Shown: piece after piece, positions 1 to 7,223 of the stretch
How positions within the stretch are numbered: the stretch's first letter is position 1
How the letters are laid out: the number at the start of each line of letters is the position of its first letter
Source of the DNA: a virus
Virus record (IMG/VR): IMGVR_UViG_3300026521_000230
Span: 1-35,895 of that record
DNA length: 35,895 nucleotides
Direction: 5' to 3' (one strand)
Made by a program: the position numbers and the translations under genes
Notes under the pieces: model-generated
What the model was told of the DNA's origin: nothing
Seen by the model: only the letters and a program-made list of their open reading frames with translations
Databases searched by the model: none

Positions 1-126
1 CTTGATACCCCTCTTCTACAAAACCTTAAATATTCTTCGTATCGAAAGTAAATCAATGAAAAACATAATTAATGTTAGTAAAAATGTAATCGGTCAAGAG
101 TCTGTCAATAGTGTAAACGCTAGAGA
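1..126 (+). repeat. 126-bp direct repeat, left copy
   Basis: Bases 1-126 are identical to 35641-35766. After the repeat the two copies diverge at once (GGTGTATG here, CTTATGGA at the other end). The repeat holds the last 11 bases of the RNA leader seen at 35556-35651 (its B3' arm), the untranslated tail, and the first 23 codons of an AntA-type antirepressor gene starting at ATG 56. Because the flanks differ, this is not a simple end overlap of a circular sequence. It could be two real loci with an identical 5' segment, or a branch point in the assembly. The repeat may extend left beyond base 1, which cannot be seen. Confidence 0.95.
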
Positions 127-536
127 GGTGTATGAGTATTTAGGTGTAAAAACAGAATGCCCACTATGGTTTAAAAGAAGGTGAAGATTTTTTGCTCTTC
201 AAATCTGAAGACCAAAAAAAAATAAGCGTGGTGGTCATAATAAAATTGAACATTTGGTTACCATAGATATGGCTAAAAGAGCTTTGTATGATTACTGATA
301 CTCCTAAAGGTAAAGAAGTTCGTAAATACTTTATACAAGTAGAAAAAGAGTATCATAAACAGTTGACAGTTGGCAAATTGACACCTGAACAGTTAATGGA
401 ACAGTCATACATAGCTCAAACCAAAAGAAGGATTGAAGCTGAGAGAGTGCGTAAGTTGATTAGACTTATGATCAAGACGGTAAACAACGATAAGATGTTA
501 AATGAAATGTTAGGTAACCCTTTTTATGGCAAATGA
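56..536 (+). pseudogene. AntA-type antirepressor, frameshifted copy 1
   Basis: This is the remains of a phage antirepressor with an AntA domain, the family of the P1 Ant protein, which blocks a phage repressor by protein contact. From ATG 56 the frame reads MKNIINVSKNVIGQ..., with the AntA opening VNAREVYEYLGVK. Homologous sequence then jumps frame: EGEDFLLFKSEDQKK in the frame of base 177, NKRGGHNKIEHLVTIDMAK in the frame of base 221 (after a run of nine A at 214-222), and ITDTPKGKEVRKYFIQVEKE in the frame of base 288 (after an AAAAG run). At least three shifts are needed. The C-terminal part (TPEQLMEQSYIAQTKRR) differs from copy 2. The 3' end overlaps the nuclease gene at 526. It could be real decay or sequencing and assembly error in A-runs. 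Family call is firm; inactivity is likely. Confidence 0.8.
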
Positions 537-912
537 AAAACTTTTAGCTAAACGATTAGCAAACTATCTAAAAACAAACTACCCAAATCAACCTTTTAGG
601 TTTGACATTGGGGCTGATATGTTTACAAATATAAAAATAGCCAAAGATGCTCACGCACTTCATGGTAAATGGAGTAAGGGATATCCAGACCTATTTATCC
701 CCGCTCCTACCAAGAAATGGCACGGATTGTTTCTTGAACTTAAAGACACCCCCACAGTGCCACACAATCGCCACACAGACACTCAAAGAGCTTACCATAA
801 TACTTTGGTAGCACTTGGATATAAAGCTTGTTTTTGCTGTGGTTTTGATGATTGTGTAGCTAAGTTAGAAAAATATATGAAAAAGAGTAAATGGAGAAAA
901 GAAGATGTGTAG
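526..912 (+). CDS. VRR-NUC domain nuclease
   Basis: This 128-residue protein looks like a stand-alone VRR-NUC nuclease, a small PD-(D/E)XK-type metal-dependent fold common in phage replication and recombination modules. The sequence shows GYPDLFIP (52-59, with Asp55) followed by LELK (70-73, Glu71 and Lys73), then a Gln-Arg-Ala-Tyr helix (87-90) and GY.A..C.GFDD (98-109); this is the usual order of the family signature. Length is typical of single-domain members. The ATG at 526 lies inside the end of the broken antirepressor, and the stop overlaps the next start by 8 bases, so the three are probably one transcription unit. Substrate is unknown; branched or flap DNA is usual for relatives. The family call is strong. 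Confidence 0.87.
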   Translation: MANEKLLAKRLANYLKTNYPNQPFRFDIGADMFTNIKIAKDAHALHGKWSKGYPDLFIPAPTKKWHGLFLELKDTPTVPHNRHTDTQRAYHNTLVALGYKACFCCGFDDCVAKLEKYMKKSKWRKEDV

Positions 913-1480
913 AATAAGTTTACCCAAAAACTATTCGGCGGACGATAGAGATACTTTGATCTATAGCTGTATAGACAAGAAAAAAATTCCCGATTTAAGA
1001 ACATTAAGAGATTTAAAAAAGTGTATAAAATGTAAAAAAGTAGTAAGTAAAAAGGACTTCTATCGAAAAGATAAAAATGTTTGTAAAGAATGTGAAATAA
1101 AATACCAAAGTGCATATAGAAAAAAATATAAGAGAAGAAAAATATATCTTTATACATATGAAAAAACAGGTTTACAAGTAGGTAGAAGTAAAGAATATTT
1201 TAAGCAAATGAAAAAAAAGAGTCCTGAAATGTTTAAATTGGTACTACAAATGGGTGATGGTGATTTGGCTGTAGGTTACGATAAAGTTATAAAATATCAC
1301 CAAACACTTATGCAAAATATAGTTGATTTATCTTCTGAGAATAAACAACTCATAAATAAACAAGATTTGTTTTTTATAAAGAAAAAAGTGAAAGAGAATT
1401 TTTATAAGTTACCATTTTATACATTCTTAAAAAAAGTTGAGAAGTTAGAAAAAGAGTTGAGGAAAGCAAAAAAAAAGTGA
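905..1480 (+). CDS. Zinc-ribbon protein related to the N-terminus of phage HNH proteins
   Basis: The 191-residue product has two CxxC pairs, Cys40/Cys43 and Cys60/Cys63, separated by a KDFYRKDKNV stretch. This arrangement (CxKCK....FYxxK...CKEC) is the zinc-binding opening of many phage HNH and endonuclease VII-like proteins. The rest is Lys-rich and helical and contains no His-Asn-His motif, so a nuclease activity cannot be claimed. The start ATG overlaps the preceding stop (ATGTGTAG), which suggests translational coupling with the VRR-NUC gene. The stop codon lies inside the terminator palindrome. It could be a DNA- or RNA-binding accessory protein of the neighbouring nuclease. Function is unknown; the coding call is good. 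Confidence 0.75.
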   Translation: MCRISLPKNYSADDRDTLIYSCIDKKKIPDLRTLRDLKKCIKCKKVVSKKDFYRKDKNVCKECEIKYQSAYRKKYKRRKIYLYTYEKTGLQVGRSKEYFKQMKKKSPEMFKLVLQMGDGDLAVGYDKVIKYHQTLMQNIVDLSSENKQLINKQDLFFIKKKVKENFYKLPFYTFLKKVEKLEKELRKAKKK

Positions 1481-1497
1481 ATATTCACTTTTTTTTT
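1468..1497. terminator. Bidirectional intrinsic terminator between convergent blocks
   Basis: A perfect 30-base palindrome: nine A, GTGAATATTCAC, nine T. On either strand it gives a hairpin followed by a T tract. It sits where the plus-strand block (ending at 1480) and the minus-strand block (ending at 1544) meet head-on, so it can stop transcripts from both sides. Confidence 0.92.
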
Positions 1498-1543
1498 CAC
1501 GGATAAACACATAAATCGAATCGAAAGCAATAAAATTATAACA

Positions 1544-1696
1544 TTATTTCTTTACAGTTCGCTTATTAGAATGATTGATGTTAGTACATTGTTTTACAAA
1601 ACTCACTTCATTACCTACAATACTACATCCAGCAAGGAATAACCCTGCTAGAATACTAATTGTTATAATCAGAAATAGTATTGCTTGCTTAATCAT
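1544..1696 (-). CDS. Small lipoprotein (50 aa)
   Basis: A short reading frame begins with MIKQAILFLIITISILAG and then LFLAGC, a clear signal-peptidase II lipobox with the lipidated cysteine at residue 24. The mature part is only about 27 residues and has one further Cys. The ATG overlaps the stop of the upstream gene as ATGA (1693-1696), so it is translationally coupled and is the last gene of the minus-strand block. Position and form are like the small outer-membrane lipoprotein (o-spanin, Rz1 type) of a lysis cassette, or a superinfection-exclusion lipoprotein. No i-spanin was recognised beside it, so the role is open. The lipoprotein prediction itself is strong. Confidence 0.75.
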   Translation of the reverse strand: MIKQAILFLIITISILAGLFLAGCSIVGNEVSFVKQCTNINHSNKRTVKK

Positions 1697-1899
1697 TTTA
1701 CTTTACCAAATCTAGGGTAAGTATTACAAGGAATTAGTATAGTTGTTTTAATATCAATTCCATCTGTGAATACTAATGTTTTTATATAATGATTTTCATC
1801 ACATTGCTTTGTTCTTACAAGATATTTATATTCTAAATCACCTTGCACATATCCAGCAAACGATAATACGCTTGTTATTATAATTGCTAATGTTTCCAT
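1693..1899 (-). CDS. Small secreted protein, tandem paralogue B
   Basis: The 68-residue product has an N-terminal hydrophobic signal (METLAIIITSVLSFAGYVQG) and a short exported part with two cysteines, Cys33 and Cys58. I chose the ATG at 1899 over an upstream one at 1944 because AAGGG lies just before it and because the protein then aligns with its neighbour. It is a paralogue of the gene directly upstream: both read GD(L/I)(E/Q)Y..L....CD, then NH.I.T, and end with .C..Y, with exactly 24 residues between the cysteines. Its start overlaps the upstream stop and its stop overlaps the lipoprotein start. Function is unknown; envelope localisation is predicted. Confidence 0.7.
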   Translation of the reverse strand: METLAIIITSVLSFAGYVQGDLEYKYLVRTKQCDENHYIKTLVFTDGIDIKTTILIPCNTYPRFGKVK

Positions 1900-2117
1900 A
1901 CGAACCCTTCTATTTTGTGTCTCATAATAGCATAATCTATGCAACTAATATTTGTTGTTGGTTCAATATGTTTTTTGTTAAACATAATAAAAGTAGTTAT
2001 GTTATGTTCATTATCACACATATTATACGCATACAACTTAGAATATTGTATATCTCCAGCAATAAATCCGGGTATAGAGATTATGCTCAATAGAATAAGA
2101 AATATTATTTGAATCAT
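1887..2117 (-). CDS. Small secreted protein, tandem paralogue A
   Basis: The 76-residue product has a signal-like or anchor segment (MIQIIFLILLSIISIPGFIA) and an exported part with Cys34 and Cys59. The core resembles the next gene: GDIQYSKLYAYNMCDNEHNI here against GDLEYKYLVRTKQCDENHYI there. The matching cysteine spacing suggests one conserved disulfide if the proteins reach the periplasm. The ATG overlaps the preceding stop (2114-2117) and the 3' end overlaps paralogue B by 13 bases. I do not recognise the family. A role in lysis or in changing the host envelope is possible from position alone. Confidence 0.7.
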   Translation of the reverse strand: MIQIIFLILLSIISIPGFIAGDIQYSKLYAYNMCDNEHNITTFIMFNKKHIEPTTNISCIDYAIMRHKIEGFVWKH

Positions 2118-2437
2118 ATTTTTGGCTCTTCAAACGCGTGTAAAGGGGTATAAAACCATTTATCAGCTATGTAGCTATAGAACATTTGATATAGGTTCTC
2201 ACCGTCCGTTCCCATACATTGAATATCTACTTGTGTGGGAAGTTCTTCACTCCCTCTTTTTTTCTTTAGATGTTTCTTTACTGAATGTTTGATTGTATGT
2301 TGACAACACATTCTCCCAGCCTTCTTTTTTGGTATTTGGACTAACTCTTCTAGGGTCACCATAACGCCACCATTGGCACCTACTTTTATCTTTTCAACTT
2401 CACCTGATTGTAGGTATTCATTTATATTTCTAAGCAT
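2114..2437 (-). CDS. Hypothetical protein, Lys-rich (107 aa)
   Basis: I do not recognise this protein. It is soluble in appearance, with an N-terminal MLRNINEYLQSGEVEKIKVG segment, a basic middle (KKKAGR, KKHLKKKRG), two adjacent cysteines (44-45) and an aromatic C-terminus (YQMFYSYIADKWFYTPLHAF). There is no signal peptide or membrane segment. Its 5' end overlaps the end of the fibre-like gene and its 3' end overlaps the start of paralogue A, so it is cotranscribed with them. A tail-fibre chaperone is conceivable from position, but nothing in the sequence proves it. Confidence 0.6.
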   Translation of the reverse strand: MLRNINEYLQSGEVEKIKVGANGGVMVTLEELVQIPKKKAGRMCCQHTIKHSVKKHLKKKRGSEELPTQVDIQCMGTDGENLYQMFYSYIADKWFYTPLHAFEEPKI

Positions 2438-3818
2438 AGATTTTATCTCCTTTACTTGCTATTGTATTGTTGTTATTATCTACTATGAAAGTAGTATTGC
2501 TATATTTATCAGGTATTCCTATCCAAACCTTCGTACTAGTTCTTGTTGTTATTTGTAAATCGTTTAATAATTTGTTTGTTAATTTTAGTAATGTTGATGA
2601 TGTTGGAACTTCAAAAGTACTATCTAATACACCATCTTTGAAAACATTACCTTCTGATGTAAAAGCATATAATCCTAAATCTGTATTTTCCTCAACACAC
2701 CAAGAGTCATTAATATCTAATATAAAATTTGTATCTATGTTTCCATATGCAAAGACTTCACTATCTTCTGTATGATTACCCGTAAAATACCCATAAACTT
2801 CATCTCTTTCATAAAGTAATGTTGTTTCTCCTAAATTATTCTCTAATCTACAAGCTGAGTCATATGAACCTATAGTTATGGTTTTTGTATTTATAAGTTC
2901 AAATATTTTGTTATCGTCTACATTTTCAACAGCTGAGAAATACTTTTGAAAGTTTGTAAAATTAAAACTTAGCTGTGGATGTTCTTTTTTACCCGTAAAC
3001 AAGTCAGGTATTGCATCTAAGTTATTATTTAAATAATCCAAGTCATCCTGAGTTATCATCTTGTCTAATAGTACATAATTTGACCCCGAGTTTGTCATAA
3101 AGAAATCACTTTCAGGAATTAAAATTTCTTTGAATGATGCATTTTTAAACTCGGAATATGCTCCATCGCTACAATATGTACTATAGAAAGTTATTCCCGC
3201 AAGGTTCTCAGAGTCACTTAGGGTGTTGTTTATTATCCAACTATTTTCTCCTATATTTAAACATTCTTGACAAGGGTCTGAGTCATCTCCCGTACATTGC
3301 CTGATAAAATTATTTGTTCTATTCAAATAACCCATATGTCCTTGCCCTGAAATAAGCTCTATTGATGCTTTAAAACATTTTCCATACAAAGCAGGATTTA
3401 ATTTGCTTAAAAATTCAGATTTTATATATGCATTATCGTCCCCTGATTCTACTAATTTAGCAACACCATCAGATACCGTAAGTGTACCCCTACCAACTAT
3501 CCAACCATAATCACCTTGCGAAAAGTCATTATTTACGATTAGTTCTCTGCTTAGTGTTCCATCGTCTATACATTCATATTGTTTCGTTTCATTATTGAAA
3601 TATACTATACACTTACTATTACTATCTGTACTGATTATAAAGTAAGCTTTATTGTATTTTTGTCCTAATCCAAGGTGAAAAGATGAATAAGCTTTACCGT
3701 CTAATTGTTCATATACAATATTTATTTTGTTTTGCACAAATCTTGTTTTGTCTTTATGTATTGCTCTTGTTCTACTTTTATCTTTCCCAAATATACTTAT
3801 TTTGTTTCGCATTATCAT
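2430..3818 (-). CDS. Fibre-like virion protein with carbohydrate-binding-module-like segment
   Basis: This 462-residue protein is probably a distal tail or receptor-binding protein. Around residues 94-120 it has NNDFSQGDYGWIVGRGTLTV, the start pattern of jelly-roll carbohydrate-binding modules in glycosidases and phage fibres. It is rich in Asn, Asp, Ser and Thr and has many cysteines, including a CTGDDSDPCQEC cluster, unusual for a cytoplasmic protein. It overlaps its upstream neighbour by 4 bases and follows the portal and connector genes. Proteins of this kind bind host surface sugars; here that is inference from one motif and composition. An alternative is a capsid decoration protein. Confidence 0.6.
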   Translation of the reverse strand: MIMRNKISIFGKDKSRTRAIHKDKTRFVQNKINIVYEQLDGKAYSSFHLGLGQKYNKAYFIISTDSNSKCIVYFNNETKQYECIDDGTLSRELIVNNDFSQGDYGWIVGRGTLTVSDGVAKLVESGDDNAYIKSEFLSKLNPALYGKCFKASIELISGQGHMGYLNRTNNFIRQCTGDDSDPCQECLNIGENSWIINNTLSDSENLAGITFYSTYCSDGAYSEFKNASFKEILIPESDFFMTNSGSNYVLLDKMITQDDLDYLNNNLDAIPDLFTGKKEHPQLSFNFTNFQKYFSAVENVDDNKIFELINTKTITIGSYDSACRLENNLGETTLLYERDEVYGYFTGNHTEDSEVFAYGNIDTNFILDINDSWCVEENTDLGLYAFTSEGNVFKDGVLDSTFEVPTSSTLLKLTNKLLNDLQITTRTSTKVWIGIPDKYSNTTFIVDNNNNTIASKGDKIYA

Positions 3819-4261
3819 CCTTGTTCTATTTCAGCATAATCGTAGTCTATAATTAACCCTTCTGCTACAACAATAGTACAACAAAAACTTGAGTAGTTAT
3901 TTATCAAATTATTAGCTAAATCTATATCTTCAAAACGATAATTGTTTGTTGTTTCATCGAATTGAGCTAATCTATTCAACCCTAAGATATTTTCAATTTG
4001 TATTTTATAAATATTATCAAGAAGTTGTTGTCCATCTTCTCCAAAAGCTAGTATAAATAATCCATCAGAATTAAATTTGAAACTATATAACAAAGTTCCA
4101 TCATTAGCTTCATCAGGCGTTGCTGAACCAAAATTGTTATATTCATAACCATACCAAGTACCATCATCACCCATATTTATACAAATTTGTGTAGGAGCTG
4201 ACGCACTCTTATGTATAAAAGGGTTCTTTTGTGCGAAACCTAAATTAAAATTAACACCCAC
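3815..4261 (-). CDS. Probable virion protein, unknown (148 aa)
   Basis: I do not recognise this protein. The N-terminus (MGVNFNLGFAQKNPFIHKS) recalls the start of its downstream neighbour, and the sequence is acidic with many aromatic residues and predicted beta structure, as in virion baseplate or fibre proteins. There is no signal peptide. It overlaps the 462-residue fibre-like gene by 4 bases, so the two are likely made together and may form one appendage. Confidence 0.6.
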   Translation of the reverse strand: MGVNFNLGFAQKNPFIHKSASAPTQICINMGDDGTWYGYEYNNFGSATPDEANDGTLLYSFKFNSDGLFILAFGEDGQQLLDNIYKIQIENILGLNRLAQFDETTNNYRFEDIDLANNLINNYSSFCCTIVVAEGLIIDYDYAEIEQG

Positions 4262-4270
4262 GATAAACCC

Positions 4271-4537
4271 CTATAAAAATTCAGAGTTGGCAATAAGCGT
4301 AATAGGGCGTTGCAAATCAGGCTTAATAAACACATCTCTCACCCCACCATCTTTATCGAAAACAACAAAATCTTTACCCATACACTCATACCCACCTGCT
4401 TGACCTACAAACGCTTTAGTGTCCCAAAAGCAGCTATAGTTACTCTTGTTTTGAAAGTGGGCGGCACCAATTAACCTAACCGATTCGCCCACTTCTATTC
4501 TAATATCTGTACTTCCTGTTATAGTTATATCTCTCAT
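4271..4537 (-). CDS. Hypothetical small beta-rich protein (88 aa)
   Basis: The product starts MRDITITGSTDIRIEVGESV and looks like a small all-beta domain; it has two cysteines (Cys36 and Cys52) and no signal peptide. It overlaps the tail-completion gene by 4 bases. By position, after the connector genes and before the fibre-like genes, it is likely a virion component such as a decoration or tail-associated protein. No family is recognised. Confidence 0.6.
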   Translation of the reverse strand: MRDITITGSTDIRIEVGESVRLIGAAHFQNKSNYSCFWDTKAFVGQAGGYECMGKDFVVFDKDGGVRDVFIKPDLQRPITLIANSEFL

Positions 4538-4863
4538 ATCTTCATACTCCTTTTAAATTTATCTAAAGCTTTTTTAGCACCATTCCACATAAATGGGTCA
4601 CCTTTATAATACCGTGTGCCAAAATGCACAAAAATAGCATATGGCACATTTTGGATATACACTCTACCCTGTGTATCCCGAACATCTTTATAAATGTTTC
4701 GCTCCATCCATCCTGTTTGGTGGTGTGGTTTAGCTCCCTCTCGTGTTTCATTATAAACATCATCTGTCAATCTAATTATAGCACTTTTAGTAATACTTTT
4801 GTTTGCGTTTTTGAACATTCTTTTTACTTCCTGTTCTCCAATTAACATTGCAGTATTTAGCAT
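4534..4863 (-). CDS. HK97 gp10-like tail completion / head-tail joining protein
   Basis: The 109-residue protein matches the HK97 gp10-like family, which joins the tail to the connector. The diagnostic part is PYAIFVHFGTRYYKGDPF (74-91), equivalent to the usual Y..yVEfGT....p.Pf, followed by the C-terminal helix MWNGAKKALDKFKRSM. The N-terminal part carries the expected helix and HHQTGWMERNI. Length is normal for the family. It overlaps the genes on both sides by 4-7 bases. Its place after a connector-type gene and before a tail-terminator candidate supports the call. Confidence 0.82.
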   Translation of the reverse strand: MLNTAMLIGEQEVKRMFKNANKSITKSAIIRLTDDVYNETREGAKPHHQTGWMERNIYKDVRDTQGRVYIQNVPYAIFVHFGTRYYKGDPFMWNGAKKALDKFKRSMKI

Positions 4864-5228
4864 TTTAACTCCAAGAATGTATTATGCTTAACTAAAATAC
4901 GAGCTAATCTGAGATTTGGGAGTGTCCCATCATCCATCTCTATATTGTCAAAAGTCACACCTAGTGGTAGATTTAAAATAACATTGTCTGCTATCTCAAA
5001 TAAAGTTTTAGGTATCTCTTCAAAATCACTATTCTTTTTATCGATACCGATATAGATATAAATATCGTTATTAACATTATCATTAGCCAACTTGCTAGTA
5101 GAAACAGGATCAAGCCGACAAAATGGGCAATCTTTGGCATTGATACCTTTCTCCATACCCACAGAAACACTCTTAAATGGGTATTTTATAGCTGCTTGTA
5201 TATATTTGGCACTTTGATATGCATTCAT
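4857..5228 (-). CDS. Probable head-tail connector or tail terminator protein
   Basis: This 123-residue protein lies between a connector candidate and the gp10-like gene, where neck and tail-terminator proteins are commonly encoded. A CPFCRL motif (Cys34, Cys37) is present in the N-terminal third; a single CxxC is not enough for a zinc site unless two molecules share it. The rest has mixed alpha/beta character. I do not recognise a specific family, so the function rests on gene order. Confidence 0.55.
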   Translation of the reverse strand: MNAYQSAKYIQAAIKYPFKSVSVGMEKGINAKDCPFCRLDPVSTSKLANDNVNNDIYIYIGIDKKNSDFEEIPKTLFEIADNVILNLPLGVTFDNIEMDDGTLPNLRLARILVKHNTFLELKC

Positions 5229-5230
5229 AC

Positions 5231-5566
5231 TTAACCCCTAAAAAGAGGAACACTAGACACACCATTACTAATAGCACCACTTCCGATATTTTTACTGTCT
5301 TGGATGGTATCTGTGTAACACTTCTCATAAACACTTAGCTTATCTTTAAAACCCTCATTCTCTAGTTGTAGTTTACACAACTCAACATATACACCACAAA
5401 CACAGGCTTTACGCCTAAAAGGTTCCTCTGTGACACCTAGTGTATCAAGATATGTTAAAATATCTGTTTCTACTTGCAGCATATCAATCTCTTCTATACT
5501 ATCAACTACAAAAGAATCATCATAGTAACCATCATAAACTAACATCATCAACTCCTTGTACTGCAC
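5231..5566 (-). CDS. Probable head-tail connector (gp6-like) protein
   Basis: The 111-residue product is largely helical and acidic, lies directly downstream of the portal gene and overlaps its 3' end by 35 bases. This is where the HK97 gp6 / SPP1 gp15 class of connector that docks on the portal is usually found. The long overlap makes the upstream ATG at 5566 uncertain; an internal ATG at 5548 would shorten it by six residues. No signature motif is visible, so the call is positional. Confidence 0.5.
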   Translation of the reverse strand: MQYKELMMLVYDGYYDDSFVVDSIEEIDMLQVETDILTYLDTLGVTEEPFRRKACVCGVYVELCKLQLENEGFKDKLSVYEKCYTDTIQDSKNIGSGAISNGVSSVPLFRG

Positions 5567-6866
5567 TATTTATCTCATCAAAGATTGTAGCTAAAGTTTC
5601 ATCATCACTATTTATGCTTTTAGCTACTATCCTTTTTAGCTTCTCTTTTTCATAAGTTGGGATAGAATAACCAAGCGTTTTTAAATCGTCAAGTTCTCTA
5701 ATTTCACTTTGAACATCTGTGATATTGAAGTCTGTGTTGTACTCTATTTCAATATTGTTAACATTTGCTCCATATCCAAGCATTGCGTTTACGATTTTAA
5801 ATACTCTATATTCAAACTCTTGTAATCTTTGTGCAAAGTTAGCTAACGAACTGTTCAGTCCTTGGAACTTAATATCTAGTGCGATACCACTCTCTACACC
5901 ACTTGTATAGGTCAAATCATATGTGATGTCATTTATTATTGCATCAATGTTTGCGATCTCATCCATATACACACCTGCTTGTTTAGCATCAGGGGCAATA
6001 AAAGAAGGTGGGTTAGCTCCATCAGCATAGAAAAGTGCATTGCTTGTACCAATTTCCAAATCACTATCAACACCTTGTTTCTTTTCAACTGTCAGCAGGC
6101 TAAATGTTTGGTCACTAAGTATAAGCTTCAATTCACTTTTCAGATTATATCTCTCAATAGCTAAATCACCTAACTGTGTAAACTCACCCACGGATGGGAA
6201 CTGTCCGTTTTCTCCAAATACAACACAAGGCAGGATACCCAAGTTGTGTACAATCTCACTTTTTGGGATAAGTTCGTCATTACGATTTGTTAAATACTCC
6301 GTTGTTGTAGTGTACCAATGTTTCACCAAATCACCATCCACGGACTCCCAAAAAGCAATATAATTGTCTTTCTCAAAGTTAGCTATCAATTCAGGGGGGT
6401 GGTATGTTATTGTAGGGACTAATCGCTTTTCTACTTGTTCAATAATATTAGCATTACTATCAACACTTGGCATATTTAGCACACATACACCAGCACCCCT
6501 TATTTTCGCGTCTTTTGCAAAGTTACTGATAAACAGATTGAGGGAGTTACCAATACCATCACAGTTATTTATAAATAGCTGTAATAATTCGTTGCTTGTT
6601 GTGCGTACTGGCTGCTCTTTAAGTAAATAGCCAATATACCTACTAACCTTCTTGTTTATTGTGGATGTGTTACGAGCAGTTTTTTTTCTTAAATCATAGT
6701 TGTCATCCGTTTCTCTTTTAAATCTATCTAAATATGCACCTGTATTGTAACCCCCGTTACCGTGCAAAGCATCCCCTGCCCTCTTCCATTTTCTTACAAA
6801 CTCAATCTTTTTTAAATTTTCAAGTGCAAAAGTTGGACTACTAAAGCTAAAATTTACATCTACCAT
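5532..6866 (-). CDS. Portal protein
   Basis: At 444 residues this has the size and features of a siphovirus portal, the dodecameric ring at one capsid vertex through which DNA passes. Visible features are the N-terminal FVRKWKRAGDALHGNGGYNT, a NTSTINKKVSRYIGYLLKE helix that often opens the portal core, an HNLGILPCVVFGENGQFPSV segment like the p.vP.v.f.N segment of portals, and a long C-terminal helical crown. It is followed by connector-type genes. What is odd is its place: it lies far from terminase, after all the tail genes, instead of directly behind the terminase. Confidence 0.85.
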   Translation of the reverse strand: MVDVNFSFSSPTFALENLKKIEFVRKWKRAGDALHGNGGYNTGAYLDRFKRETDDNYDLRKKTARNTSTINKKVSRYIGYLLKEQPVRTTSNELLQLFINNCDGIGNSLNLFISNFAKDAKIRGAGVCVLNMPSVDSNANIIEQVEKRLVPTITYHPPELIANFEKDNYIAFWESVDGDLVKHWYTTTTEYLTNRNDELIPKSEIVHNLGILPCVVFGENGQFPSVGEFTQLGDLAIERYNLKSELKLILSDQTFSLLTVEKKQGVDSDLEIGTSNALFYADGANPPSFIAPDAKQAGVYMDEIANIDAIINDITYDLTYTSGVESGIALDIKFQGLNSSLANFAQRLQEFEYRVFKIVNAMLGYGANVNNIEIEYNTDFNITDVQSEIRELDDLKTLGYSIPTYEKEKLKRIVAKSINSDDETLATIFDEINSAVQGVDDVSL

Positions 6867-6869
6867 CTA

Positions 6870-7220
6870 TCAATCCTTACTAATTAAATCAAATGTAACA
6901 ACATAATTGGGATATGTTGAGCTATCTGTGCGAACTTTGTATTTTTCTACAAAGTGCATTTCTCTACTCTCCCTCTCTCCCTCAATTTCCCAAAAAGTAT
7001 CAAACCAAAGCGTACCCTTGTTGAGTGTGTTGTTGTACCAATTCTTTAGTATATTCAACTCAACTTTACTGAGTACAACCGTTGCTTTTATACTTTTGTT
7101 AGTTGTTGGTTTTTTTCTAAATCTTGCATTTGTTTCAAACTCTGTTTTTAATATACTATCACCACCTGCAACCTCAAAGTTTACAAGAGGTTCAGGTATG
7201 TTTGTTGGGTATGTTGCCAT
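6870..7220 (-). CDS. Tail-associated protein (116 aa)
   Basis: The product opens MATYPTNIPEPLVNFEVAGG and contains LKNWYNNTLNKGTLWFDTFW. This pattern of a YP..lP.PL start, an ARFRK basic segment, and a W(F)D motif resembles a family of small tail proteins often encoded near tail fibre or tail-tip genes in siphophages and prophages. The ATG has a good ribosome binding site (GGAGGTAACAA). It sits between the long fibre gene and the portal gene. Exact role is unknown. Confidence 0.6.
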   Translation of the reverse strand: MATYPTNIPEPLVNFEVAGGDSILKTEFETNARFRKKPTTNKSIKATVVLSKVELNILKNWYNNTLNKGTLWFDTFWEIEGERESREMHFVEKYKVRTDSSTYPNYVVTFDLISKD

Positions 7221-7223
7221 TTG

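Noticed and set aside
792-1157. Minus-strand open frame of 121 codons
   Set aside because: Phe/Tyr/Leu-rich reverse complement of AT-rich plus-strand genes; not coding.
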